Assembly (NCBI GenBank): GCA_040219735.1
Contig: JAVJRX010000059.1
DNA: 64,000 bases
Direction: 5' to 3' (one strand)
Source: Coleofasciculus sp040219735
GTDB lineage: Bacteria > Cyanobacteriota > Cyanobacteriia > Cyanobacteriales > Coleofasciculaceae
Below, piece by piece: positions 24,978 to 32,846 of the stretch. Position 1 is the stretch's first letter. Every line of letters begins with the position of its first letter. Both the position numbers and the translations under genes were made by a program. The notes under the pieces were generated by a model. The model saw only the letters and a list, made by a program, of their open reading frames with translations. It ran no database searches and was not told the origin of the DNA.

Positions 24978-25839
24978 GTTTCTCAATCTCTTTTCTACTC
25001 AGTCCTGTGACTTCTGTGATGGTGTCAAGATCAGTCCCTTTTTGTTTTAGTTTTCTCGCTACGTTAATCTTTTCTTGCTGTTTGCCCTCCTCAATTCCCT
25101 CCAATCTTCCCTCTGAGCGCGAACCTTCAATCATGCTAACTTCATAGCGCCGATTTTCCATAAATCTCAGGTAGTTCGCTCTTTCTTCTTCACTCAAGCT
25201 ATCGACGAGTAAATTTTCCTTCGCTTCCGCTAACCCTTGGGCTGTAAATTCCTCTTTGATTTGGCTCTTTTTCAGGAAATATATCCATTCATCTAAGGGA
25301 GTCTTCGCTACCTCGTTAAAGTTGTTGACTTTAATCACATAATACTCCGGAAAAATCTCATATACCTCTTGGATATTAAACAACTTCTGCTGGTTTATTG
25401 ATAGCCCCAACCTGTCCTCTAGATGCAACCCCCGAAAATCTAATATCCCTTTATAAATATAATCCTCCCCCTGCCCCAGAGAAAAGTAAACGACATTGAC
25501 TGAATAAACTTTTTTGAGTTTACCGTAAGCTTCTCCTTTTTCCAGAAAATCCGTAATTAATCTCGATGTGCCGTAGAGCATCCGATGAAAATAATCTTGC
25601 TCTGTATTATTTTGCACTTCAATCAGAATTAATTCACCCTGGTCATTTTCTGCCAGAATATCGACTCGATTCAGCTTGTCATCCTCGGTTTGTTGATTGC
25701 TTTCACCTTCGAGGATTGATTGAATCTTGATGGATTTCCCCAATAACTCGCTGAGAAACCCAGCCAAAACACCATAATTCGCTTTGTTTCTCAGTAATTT
25801 TTTAATCGCCCAATCAAATCGGATGTGTGTTTGGGGCAT
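24964..25839 (-). CDS. Rpn/PD-(D/E)XK family putative nuclease
   Basis: A 291-residue member of the Rpn family of recombination-promoting DNA endonucleases, once called transposase-like. N-terminal FDWAIKKLLRNKANYGVLAG and the nuclease core RVDILAENDQGELILIEVQ (~79-97) give the Asp and Glu-x-Gln of the fold. C-terminal LVDSLSEEERANYLRFMEN and a coiled coil are typical. Such proteins occur in many copies per genome in filamentous cyanobacteria; they are not mobile by themselves. The ATG at 25839 is chosen by homology of MPQTHIRFDWAIKKLL. The C-terminal DIP-stop is encoded by a dispersed repeat. Confidence 0.85.
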   Translation of the reverse strand: MPQTHIRFDWAIKKLLRNKANYGVLAGFLSELLGKSIKIQSILEGESNQQTEDDKLNRVDILAENDQGELILIEVQNNTEQDYFHRMLYGTSRLITDFLEKGEAYGKLKKVYSVNVVYFSLGQGEDYIYKGILDFRGLHLEDRLGLSINQQKLFNIQEVYEIFPEYYVIKVNNFNEVAKTPLDEWIYFLKKSQIKEEFTAQGLAEAKENLLVDSLSEEERANYLRFMENRRYEVSMIEGSRSEGRLEGIEEGKQQEKINVARKLKQKGTDLDTITEVTGLSRKEIEKLDIP

Positions 25840-26150
25840 AAGGGCATCAATGGAAACGTTTACCTAATATATTTTGGCAGATTTTCGCCCTCATGATTCA
25901 AGATAAGCTGATCAATTCCTTCCGCCTGTTGACGTTGGGGTAGTTCCCCTGAATACCCTTTTTAACTAACGCTGCAAGTAAGTGCGATCGCATAATCGTT
26001 TAAGGATACCTGTTCACTACACTCTATCTTGGTGCTAAACGTTAAAAAAGAGAACTCTAAGCGGCACCCTTGAAAATGCCGCTCGCTCAAAAGAAATCAG
26101 GGCTTCTTCGGGTTCAGTTAACACTAAGGGGTAATGCTGTACCCCTACTC
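25840..26150. other. Intergenic gap with one hairpin repeat
   Basis: 311 bases without a gene. Hairpin GGGGTA-ATGCTG-TACCCC (26128-26145), followed by TACTCC, sits just after the SBP56 gene stop and may act as its terminator. One HIP1-like GCGATCGC is at ~25983. Confidence 0.55.
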
Positions 26151-27503
26151 CTAAATCCAAATATCAGACGTAGCATCCCCGCCGGGATAGCGCATCTCAT
26201 GGGCGCGGGCGGGTCCGTTGGGTTCTTGACCAAAATCGATGTACAAGTCTGGATTAATTGAGAGTCCGCCTTTTTGGGTATCGCAATCTATTTGGATTAG
26301 ATAGGAACCTTTTTGGGCGATATCCGGATAAAACTGATTATCCCAACTGCTAAATAAAGAGTTCGTGGCATAGAGGCGTTTGCCATCTAAACTCAATTGC
26401 AGCATTTGCGGTCCTCCCACCCATTGATGTCCGTTAACAGGGGCGGCTTTCCCCAAGACTCCACCACACCAAACTTGTCCGGTTAACTTCGGTTTAGACG
26501 GATTACGGATATCATATTGGCGAATATCACCGTGCAACCAGTTGGCAAAATAAAGATAGCGATCATCTAGGGACAAAAGTATATCACTAATCAACGAAGG
26601 TACAGGAAAAGACCATCCCTCAACTTCCACAGGCGGCACATCAACCACCTTACTTACTTGCCACTCGCCTTTATTTTTATGCCAATGCCAAATATTACTA
26701 CTCAGCGCCGCGCCGACGTAGCCGTGAGTGCTACCGGGATTGTGGTGAAAGCGGACTTCTAGGGGAATTAAACCCTCTTCACCCAAGTCTACCGTTTGAA
26801 TAATATTGTGGGTTTCCCAATCCCAGAAGTTAAGCTGTTGACCATATTTACCCGCCGCCACATCATTCAAGTCAAACCCCGGATAAAAGGTGTTTGGGGC
26901 TGCCCATTCGCTGCTCACCATAATATTATGGCGGGGTTGATACCAGAAGTCGTAATTGTACTTCATCCCCTCCGCTTGATGTTCCCAGCGACCGGCAATG
27001 TCAAAGTTTTCATCCAATAGCAGAAAACCACCCGGACCATTCCCTTCACTGTCACCTAGCATGGAGATCATCACCTGACTATTTGCCAGACAATGAACAG
27101 TATGGGGCGCACTCAGATTGGTTTTGGCTTTGATTTCTTCGGCTTCGATAACCTTGTGCAGTTTGGGGGCTTTGGGTTCCGCTGTATCCACAATATAAAT
27201 CCGACTGGAACGGATTCCAGGGATAACTAGAAAGCGGCGGGATTTGTTACTATCATCGTGGCAGGAACTGCAAGCATTCCAGCCGAAGTGGTGCAATTCA
27301 TCGCCAATGTAGGGCATGGGTAGGCGATGAATCACCTGGGAGTAGGTGGGGGAAGTGGGATCAACATCAATCGTGGCTAAGTAGTCCGGTTCTTCAATTC
27401 CCGTTCCCGTATAGAGGGCGATGGTATAGAGAACCGTTTCCCGGTCTGCTTTCATTGCTGCTTCAGGGGAAGCGTAACCGGGTCCACAACAGGCATGGGT
27501 CAT
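26151..27503 (-). CDS. Selenium-binding protein / methanethiol oxidase family (SBP56)
   Basis: A 450-residue seven-bladed beta-propeller protein. Conserved blocks: N-terminal CCGPGYASPEAA, HHFGWNACSSCHDD (~71-84), SAPHTVHCL (~133), and PGSTHGYVGAALSSNIWHW (~265). The family binds copper or selenium and includes bacterial and human methanethiol oxidases that convert methanethiol to formaldehyde, H2S and H2O2; in cyanobacteria the substrate is not settled. There is no signal peptide. The ATG at 27503 starts immediately at MTHACCGPG. It is codirectional with the upstream moaE gene, 60 bases away. A link to the sulfur gene at 22.8 kb is only suggestive. Confidence 0.9.
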   Translation of the reverse strand: MTHACCGPGYASPEAAMKADRETVLYTIALYTGTGIEEPDYLATIDVDPTSPTYSQVIHRLPMPYIGDELHHFGWNACSSCHDDSNKSRRFLVIPGIRSSRIYIVDTAEPKAPKLHKVIEAEEIKAKTNLSAPHTVHCLANSQVMISMLGDSEGNGPGGFLLLDENFDIAGRWEHQAEGMKYNYDFWYQPRHNIMVSSEWAAPNTFYPGFDLNDVAAGKYGQQLNFWDWETHNIIQTVDLGEEGLIPLEVRFHHNPGSTHGYVGAALSSNIWHWHKNKGEWQVSKVVDVPPVEVEGWSFPVPSLISDILLSLDDRYLYFANWLHGDIRQYDIRNPSKPKLTGQVWCGGVLGKAAPVNGHQWVGGPQMLQLSLDGKRLYATNSLFSSWDNQFYPDIAQKGSYLIQIDCDTQKGGLSINPDLYIDFGQEPNGPARAHEMRYPGGDATSDIWI

Positions 27504-27563
27504 AGGAAAAAGTTTGATTGTTGATTTTTGATTTTATCCGATATTTGGCTGCAATTTTCTCAA

Positions 27564-28043
27564 TTAACAAGAACTATTTGTTTGTTCACAAGCGCCAATA
27601 CTCACCCAGGTACTGGCACCATCTGACCAATGTTCTTTTTTCCAGATGGGGGCGTTATGTTTCAAGGTATCAATGGCATATTTACAGGCAGCAAAGGCTT
27701 CTGAACGATGGGGACAGCCTACAGCAACTAAGACGCTAATTTCGCCAATTTGTAGGCGTCCGATGCGATGGTGAATGACGACGCGATTGACGTCAGTCCA
27801 AGTTTGTCGAATGTCTTGGGCAATGGTGGCAAATACGCGCAATGCCATGGGTTCGTAGGCTTGATATTCCAGTGACACAACGGGTTTGCCGTCAGTTTGG
27901 TTGCGGACGGTGCCACTCATGACGACGACTGCACCATTGGCGGGATCGTCGGCGAGGGTATAGGCATCGGCGAGGGATAGGGGGGCAAAGGTTATGGCAA
28001 AGTTATCATGGGTTTGCGGTTTTTGGGGAGAGGCTATAGACAT
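27564..28043 (-). CDS. moaE: Molybdopterin synthase catalytic subunit MoaE
   Basis: A 159-residue large subunit of molybdopterin synthase, which transfers sulfur from MoaD thiocarboxylate to precursor Z in molybdenum cofactor synthesis. Family blocks are GAVVVMSGTVRNQTDGKPV (~35-53), VVIHHRIGRLQIGE (~90) and CPHRSEAFAACKYAIDTLK, and the catalytic Lys region APIWKKEHW (~135-143). The ATG at 28043 is preferred over the upstream TTG at 28064. A MoaD-like gene is present separately at 45142-45402 in this window, so the two subunits are not in one operon. Confidence 0.93.
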   Translation of the reverse strand: MSIASPQKPQTHDNFAITFAPLSLADAYTLADDPANGAVVVMSGTVRNQTDGKPVVSLEYQAYEPMALRVFATIAQDIRQTWTDVNRVVIHHRIGRLQIGEISVLVAVGCPHRSEAFAACKYAIDTLKHNAPIWKKEHWSDGASTWVSIGACEQTNSSC

Positions 28044-28634
28044 GGTTACTTTGGGGGTTAACAACGGTAGATGGAGAATATTTTATTTGTACCGCACAGG
28101 TGCAGGGAGATTCACCCTTGTGGTCAACACAAATGACTGACAACCTTGGCAGTAGCGATCGCGCGCTTACTTAACTTAATGGTACGGCTGTCGCCGAAAA
28201 GCCCAAACAACCACGTACCCGTAATAAACCTTCAGCCTTGGAACCCTGGAGCCTTGGAGCCTTTCTCTATATGAGTCCTGGCAGAAAGGTAGCAAGCAGC
28301 GAAGCGGTTTGAGCAGGACACAGGGAACAGGGAATCGGCAACCGACAGAAAACTCATAGGTCTATTGTGCTTCTTAGATCCACAACAGCTTATACAATGA
28401 CCAAAGGATGCCTTAAGCGATGCTAAGCGTGATATAACGATTTGAGGATGGTAGCACTGTGAAGGGCTGCGGTGAGTTTGGGGGAATCAATAATAAGCTG
28501 TAGACTAATTTAGCTGATCTCTCGATGACCTATTGATAATTGTGCTTAACAATGACTAACTTATGCGACATCTCCTCCAATACTCATTCTCTTATGTCCA
28601 ATCTGTTGTTTAACAGCTCTATCCCAGGGTTTTA
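28044..28634. other. Divergent intergenic region between moaE and pipX
   Basis: 591 bases with no convincing gene. It contains ACAGGGAACAGGGAA-type simple repeats at ~28320, and AAACAACCACGTA...AATAAACCTTC (28205-28233), which recurs at 53668-53695 just upstream of the TnpB element. It presumably carries the pipX promoter on the right. Confidence 0.5.
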
Positions 28635-28898
28635 ATGGAAACCTATCTAAATCATCCCACCTTTGGTTTACTTTTTCGTGTTTGCATGGTTGAAGAGAAC
28701 CAGGAACTGTTCACCACTCTCTACGCCCAGCGCCTATTTTTTTTGGTGACGACTGGCTCGAATGGTTTGGCGTTTGAACCGATTAGTCGGTCAGATGCTC
28801 GCCATTTAGTGGAAAATCGTCTCCGCATTCTCCGTCGTATGGGTGCATCCAAAGATTTTGAGCAGCTTCAGAAAATTCATAAGCAAACGTTCCAATGA
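28635..28898 (+). CDS. pipX: PipX, NtcA coactivator and PII partner
   Basis: An 87-residue small protein that bridges PII signalling and nitrogen transcription. It binds NtcA-2-oxoglutarate to activate nitrogen genes and is sequestered by PII when nitrogen is ample. The TLD/Tudor-like N-terminal domain NHPTFGLLFRVCMVEENQEL and C-terminal helices (SRSDARHLVENRLRILRRMG) are both present at normal length. The ATG at 28635 fits. It is followed by pipY after 66 bases, the conserved cyanobacterial arrangement. Confidence 0.95.
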   Translation: METYLNHPTFGLLFRVCMVEENQELFTTLYAQRLFFLVTTGSNGLAFEPISRSDARHLVENRLRILRRMGASKDFEQLQKIHKQTFQ

Positions 28899-28964
28899 GC
28901 ATTAGCCGTTGATTTTTGGATGATTCACTCTCTCTCGTGACTCCCTTATTGCTCATCTCAAATC

Positions 28965-29636
28965 ATGACAGGCTCAATTACAGAACGTATTGCTCAGATT
29001 CGCCAACAGCTACCGCCAGACGTGCGGTTAATTGCTGTGACTAAACGAGTGTCGGTAAAGGCAATACGCGAAGCCTATCAGGCTGGCGTGCGAGATTTTG
29101 GCGAGAGTCAAGTTCAAGAGGCGGCGGCTAAACAGGAAGAACTTCAAGATTTGCCTGACATTACCTGGCATTTGATCGGACATCTTCAGAGCAATAAGGC
29201 GAAAAAAGCCTTAACTCAATTTCAGTGGATTCATTCGTGTGACAGCCTCAAGTTAGCCCAGCGACTGAATCAATTCGCCTCTGAGTTCGCCGTCAGCCCC
29301 CAAATCTGTCTCCAGGTCAAAATTATGCCTGATCCCAATAAGTATGGTTGGACGATACCGGAATTGCTCTCGACTCTACCTGAACTGGATCAGTGTAAAG
29401 CGTTGCAAATTAAAGGATTAATGACGATTCCACCTTTTGGATTGTCCTCCCAGGAAACTCTGGGTGTCTTTGAGCGGACTCGTGATCTGGCTAATGAAAT
29501 TGGACAGCAAAATTGGTCGAATTTGCGAATGCAGCAGCTTTCTATGGGAATGTCAGAGGATTATGCCCTAGCGGTTCAAGCGGGTGCAACGATGGTAAGA
29601 CTAGGGCGTACTATTTTTGGTGAACGTGGGGATTAA
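28965..29636 (+). CDS. pipY: PipY, PLP-binding protein of the YggS/COG0325 family
   Basis: A 223-residue pyridoxal-phosphate-binding protein involved in vitamin B6 and amino/keto acid balance, with no known catalysis. The PLP Lys is in LIAVTKRVSV (~23-32). Other blocks are FGESQVQEA, WHLIGHLQSNKAK and LSMGMSEDYALAVQAGATMVR-like residues (~196-215) with the phosphate-binding site. It is functionally linked to PipX in cyanobacteria and shares its transcript in species studied. The ATG at 28965 is chosen by fold start. Confidence 0.95.
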   Translation: MTGSITERIAQIRQQLPPDVRLIAVTKRVSVKAIREAYQAGVRDFGESQVQEAAAKQEELQDLPDITWHLIGHLQSNKAKKALTQFQWIHSCDSLKLAQRLNQFASEFAVSPQICLQVKIMPDPNKYGWTIPELLSTLPELDQCKALQIKGLMTIPPFGLSSQETLGVFERTRDLANEIGQQNWSNLRMQQLSMGMSEDYALAVQAGATMVRLGRTIFGERGD

Positions 29637-29974
29637 GTAGGCGAGGAATGGAGTGATTAATCAGCATCATGAGTAAGCAACTGCTGTATAGTGCCAAAAT
29701 AACTCTTATGATAAGTATTGTCTTGTGAGTAATTCCTGAGTATGTTCGCCCCTATGGGCATAGAACTACCCGTTTGACTAGAAGCGGGTGTATACTAAGG
29801 GCTTACTTTTAACAAGCTCCGGTGGTAGGAAATGTTAAGCGATCGCGGGGTAAGCTAGCCGTTTGCTTGGAGTTTCGGTCTCAACCCGCAAGAGTTAAAG
29901 ACTTATACCTCAACGAGGGTCGATTCTAGCGCTTCCCCCGACAAATCCTAAAGTTGTGATGGAGAGTAAATCCA
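29637..29974. other. sepF upstream region with hairpins
   Basis: 338 bases without a gene. Hairpins: GCCC-CTAT-GGGC at ~29751 and ACCCG...CGGGT at ~29769-29789. From ~29811 to 29935 the sequence looks structured, with a HIP1 octamer at ~29839, but matches no RNA family I can name. It likely contains the sepF promoter and a long leader; GGAGAG precedes the sepF ATG. Confidence 0.4.
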
Positions 29975-30559
29975 ATGAACAATATTTTTAACAAGCTGCG
30001 AGATTTTGTGGTTGGTCCTAATGATCCCGAATATGAGTATGAATACGAGGATGTGGATGGAGAGACGTATCAAAATCTCTATCAGCAAGAACCACCTATG
30101 CCAGCGCCGGCTGAGGAAGAACGTCCTCCTCGACGCCGGGTTCGGGAACGAACCGTTGTAGGATCGGATTCAGGAATGGGAGCGGTAAACATGAATAATG
30201 TGATTGGTATGCCGGGAGCGGTAAACGGTATTTCGGAAGTCGCCGTCATCGAGCCACGTTCGTTTGAAGAAATGCCCCAGGTGATTCAAGCCCTGAGAGA
30301 GCGCAAGTCTGTGGTTTTAAATCTAACCATGATGGACCCAGATCAAGCTCAACGAGCCGTGGATTTTGTCGCGGGCGGAACGTATGCGATTGACGGTCAT
30401 CAAGAGCGTATTGGTGAGAGTATTTTCCTGTTTACACCAAGTTGTGTGCAGGTTAGCACTCAATCAGGTGTAATTCACGAAGTTTCTGAACCAACTCGTG
30501 CGTCACGTTCAACGCCTCCTCCGAGTTGGACATCTGAGCCGGAGCGGATGGCTCAGTAA
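29975..30559 (+). CDS. sepF: SepF cell-division protein
   Basis: A 194-residue FtsZ-binding and ring-shaping protein acting at the septal membrane. The N-terminal amphipathic helix MNNIFNKLRDFVVG is followed by an acidic, Pro-rich linker (~20-85) and the SepF core from VAVIEPRSFEEMPQVIQALR (~88) to FLFTPSCVQVST, including VVLNLTMMDPDQAQRAVDF. The ATG at 29975 has GGAGAG upstream. Cyanobacterial SepF (Cdv2) is essential in several species. It is followed by proC after 51 bases. Confidence 0.95.
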   Translation: MNNIFNKLRDFVVGPNDPEYEYEYEDVDGETYQNLYQQEPPMPAPAEEERPPRRRVRERTVVGSDSGMGAVNMNNVIGMPGAVNGISEVAVIEPRSFEEMPQVIQALRERKSVVLNLTMMDPDQAQRAVDFVAGGTYAIDGHQERIGESIFLFTPSCVQVSTQSGVIHEVSEPTRASRSTPPPSWTSEPERMAQ

Positions 30560-30610
30560 TCTAATTAAAATTGTCGAGAATCGAATGTCCGTTCATTCAA
30601 GGAAGGGTGG

Positions 30611-31435
30611 GTGTCTATCAAGCTTGGCATAATCGGCGGTGGGGTAATGGGAGAAGCGATCTTATCTCGCCTAATCGCTCAGCAAGTTTATCGCCCTGAT
30701 GATGTGCTGGTCAGTGATCCCCAAGCACAGCGACGAGAGATGTTAAGGCAACTGTATGGGGTGAGAGTGACCTCTGATAACGGGGCGGCGGCGGAAGCGC
30801 TTGAGGTTTTACTATTGGCAGTTAAACCTCAAGCGCTTCAGGCGGTAGCGAGTAGCTTGGTGTCGAAATGGGGCGCTACCCCTCCCCAGAAAGAGAACCT
30901 GCCTCTAGTAATTTCGATTTTAGCGGGTGTGTCTATCAGGAAACTTGAAGCCGTATTTGAGCATCAGCCAGTCATTCGGGCGATGCCAAATACGCCAGCA
31001 ACTGTAGGAGCAGGAATAAGCGCGATCGCACCAGGAAAAACCGTCACCCCGAAGCACCTGGAGGGGGCAAAAACCATTTTTGGCGCGGTGGGCGACGTGG
31101 TAGAGGTGTCGGAATCCTTAATGGATGCGGTAACCGGATTATCGGGATCGGGACCTGCTTATGTGGCAATGATGATTGAAGCCTTAGCCGATGGGGGTGT
31201 AGCCGCCGGACTACCGAGAGCGATCGCGTCTAAATTAGCTCTTTCTACGGTATGGGGAACCGCACAACTGTTGCAGGATAAACAAATCCACCCCGCTCAA
31301 CTTAAAGATCAAGTGACGAGTCCGGGTGGCACTACAATTGCTGGAATTGCTGAATTGGAGCGTGCCGGTTTTCGTTCAGCACTTATAGAAGCCGTACAAG
31401 CCGCTTATCGGCGCTCTCAACAATTGGGTCAATAG
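30611..31435 (+). CDS. proC: Pyrroline-5-carboxylate reductase
   Basis: A 274-residue enzyme that makes proline from pyrroline-5-carboxylate with NADPH. The Rossmann motif is GIIGGGVMGEAI (~6-17). Conserved blocks: LAVKPQAL, RAMPNTPATVGAGISAIAPG (~115-134), and the C-terminal signature TGLSGSGPAYV to DQVTSPGGTTIAG (~165-245). It starts with GTG 30611. The position after sepF is widely conserved in cyanobacteria. Confidence 0.95.
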   Translation: MSIKLGIIGGGVMGEAILSRLIAQQVYRPDDVLVSDPQAQRREMLRQLYGVRVTSDNGAAAEALEVLLLAVKPQALQAVASSLVSKWGATPPQKENLPLVISILAGVSIRKLEAVFEHQPVIRAMPNTPATVGAGISAIAPGKTVTPKHLEGAKTIFGAVGDVVEVSESLMDAVTGLSGSGPAYVAMMIEALADGGVAAGLPRAIASKLALSTVWGTAQLLQDKQIHPAQLKDQVTSPGGTTIAGIAELERAGFRSALIEAVQAAYRRSQQLGQ

Positions 31436-31440
31436 GAATC

Positions 31441-31525
31441 GTCATTTGTCATACTCGCTCCCGAAAAGAAGCAAGCTAAGTCATTCGTCATACTTGCTCT
31501 TCGAGAAGCAAGCTAAGTCATTCGT
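31441..31525. repeat. Two tandem copies of a dispersed repeat
   Basis: Copies at 31441-31487 and ~31480-31525 share GTCAT(T)YGTCATACT(C/T)GCTC followed by GAAGCAAGCTAAGTCATTCG. A third copy is at 38155-38202. They contain a weak GCTTC/GAAGC stem. They fill the gap before the glycosyltransferase gene. Confidence 0.8.
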
Positions 31526-31542
31526 CATTTATTTTATAGACG

Positions 31543-32502
31543 ATGCCGCCTCAGTATTCTTGGATCATTCCCATCTATAACGAAGAAGAAACCCTCCGGG
31601 AAATGTATCGTCGGATCAGTGATGTCGCCGATCGCATGGATGGGCTTGTAGAATTCATTTTAATTAATGATGGCAGTCGCGATCGCTCAGTACAGATTAT
31701 CCGAGAACTTCACCAGCAAGATAAGCGAGTCTGTTATCTGAGTTTGGCACGCAACTTTGGGCATCAGATTGCTGTAACGGCAGGTCTGAATTTTGCCCGG
31801 GGTCAGGTTATTGTTGTCCTAGATGCGGATTTGCAAGACCCACCCGAGTTAATCCCAGATATGGTGGAAAAGTGGCGACAAGGCTATCAAGTGGTTTATG
31901 CTCAGCGCATTAAACGTCGTCAGGAACGTGTGTTTAAGCGCTTCACCGCTTATGTATTTTATCGTCTACTCAAGTCTCTCGCCGAGGTGGATATTCCCAC
32001 AGATACCGGTGATTTTTGTTTAATGGATCGGCAAATCGTTGATCTGCTCAATGCCATGCCAGAACAAAACCGCTACATTCGAGGCTTGCGATCGTGGGTG
32101 GGTTTTCGGCAAACCGCTATTCGGTTTGAACGTGATCCCCGTTTTGCTGGGGACGTTAAATACACATTTCGTAAATCCTTGGCGTTAGCGGTGAACAGTT
32201 TAGTCTCATTCTCTAAAGTACCGTTACGACTGTCCACCTATCTCGGATTGCTGTCGGCGGCGTTAGCTTTATTCATGTCGGTGTTAGTCCTGTACTGGCG
32301 TTTAGCCTCACCTAATTCTCCCTTAACAGGATTTGCCACGATCGCGATCGCCATTTTCTTTCTGGGATCAGTTCAGCTTATCAGTATTGGCATATTAGGC
32401 GAATATATTGGACGAATTTATGAAGAGGTCAAAGCCCGACCCCTTTACACCTTAGCAGAAGTTGGTGGTTTCCCTGAGCAATCTAGATACCCAACCCGTT
32501 AA
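31543..32502 (+). CDS. Membrane-anchored family 2 glycosyltransferase (DPM1/GtrB-like)
   Basis: A 319-residue enzyme likely moving a sugar from a nucleotide donor to a polyprenyl phosphate. GT-A motifs: IPIYNEEETLREMY (~9-22), LINDGSRDRS and VVLDADLQDPPELIPDM (~85-101, DxD region). Two membrane helices at the C-terminus (~232-255 and ~265-290) match GtrB/CsbB-type proteins. The ATG at 31543 is clear. A DPM-like donor is what the integral-membrane glycosyltransferase downstream would use. Confidence 0.88.
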   Translation: MPPQYSWIIPIYNEEETLREMYRRISDVADRMDGLVEFILINDGSRDRSVQIIRELHQQDKRVCYLSLARNFGHQIAVTAGLNFARGQVIVVLDADLQDPPELIPDMVEKWRQGYQVVYAQRIKRRQERVFKRFTAYVFYRLLKSLAEVDIPTDTGDFCLMDRQIVDLLNAMPEQNRYIRGLRSWVGFRQTAIRFERDPRFAGDVKYTFRKSLALAVNSLVSFSKVPLRLSTYLGLLSAALALFMSVLVLYWRLASPNSPLTGFATIAIAIFFLGSVQLISIGILGEYIGRIYEEVKARPLYTLAEVGGFPEQSRYPTR

Positions 32503-32633
32503 TTTTGTCAACACTCTAGACTCAATAAACATTCAAATTGAGTATGCCCAGAAGTTTGTCGGCTGTTATTAGCTTGGTGTCAATACCTTGTATCTATTTA
32601 CTGTGTTGAGAACTATTTAAGTCGTCATTAGTC

Positions 32634-32768
32634 GAATGGGTTGCCATCGGACTTCTAGCTATTTCTCCCCTTCAGGTACTCTATGCCCAAGAAGCACGGC
32701 AGTACAGCCTCTAGACCGTGACTGTATTATTATCAAGCTGGGCATTGCTACGAGCCATGCGCCTGTTA
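32634..32768 (+). pseudogene. Fragment of a GT39/PMT-type membrane glycosyltransferase
   Basis: The reading frame from 32634 gives EWVAIGLLAISPLQVLYAQE, then ARQYSL, a TAG stop (32712-32714), then TVTVLLSSWALLRAMRL. LYAQEARxYSLW...LLSS is a strong family motif of membrane glycosyltransferases; the TAG stands exactly where a Trp (TGG) is expected. No start or remaining domains are seen. It is a decayed remnant between the two intact glycosyltransferase genes. Confidence 0.8.
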
Positions 32769-32846
32769 TCCTACGGTTGCCCAGCAATTCTATCCCTGGT
32801 TAGTCACGGTCTACAAGATAGAAAATTAAGACTATTGGTTTAATTC

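Noticed and set aside
28044..28634. Search for a tRNA, riboswitch or small gene upstream of pipX
   Set aside because: No T-loop motif, no known riboswitch core and no convincing open frame.
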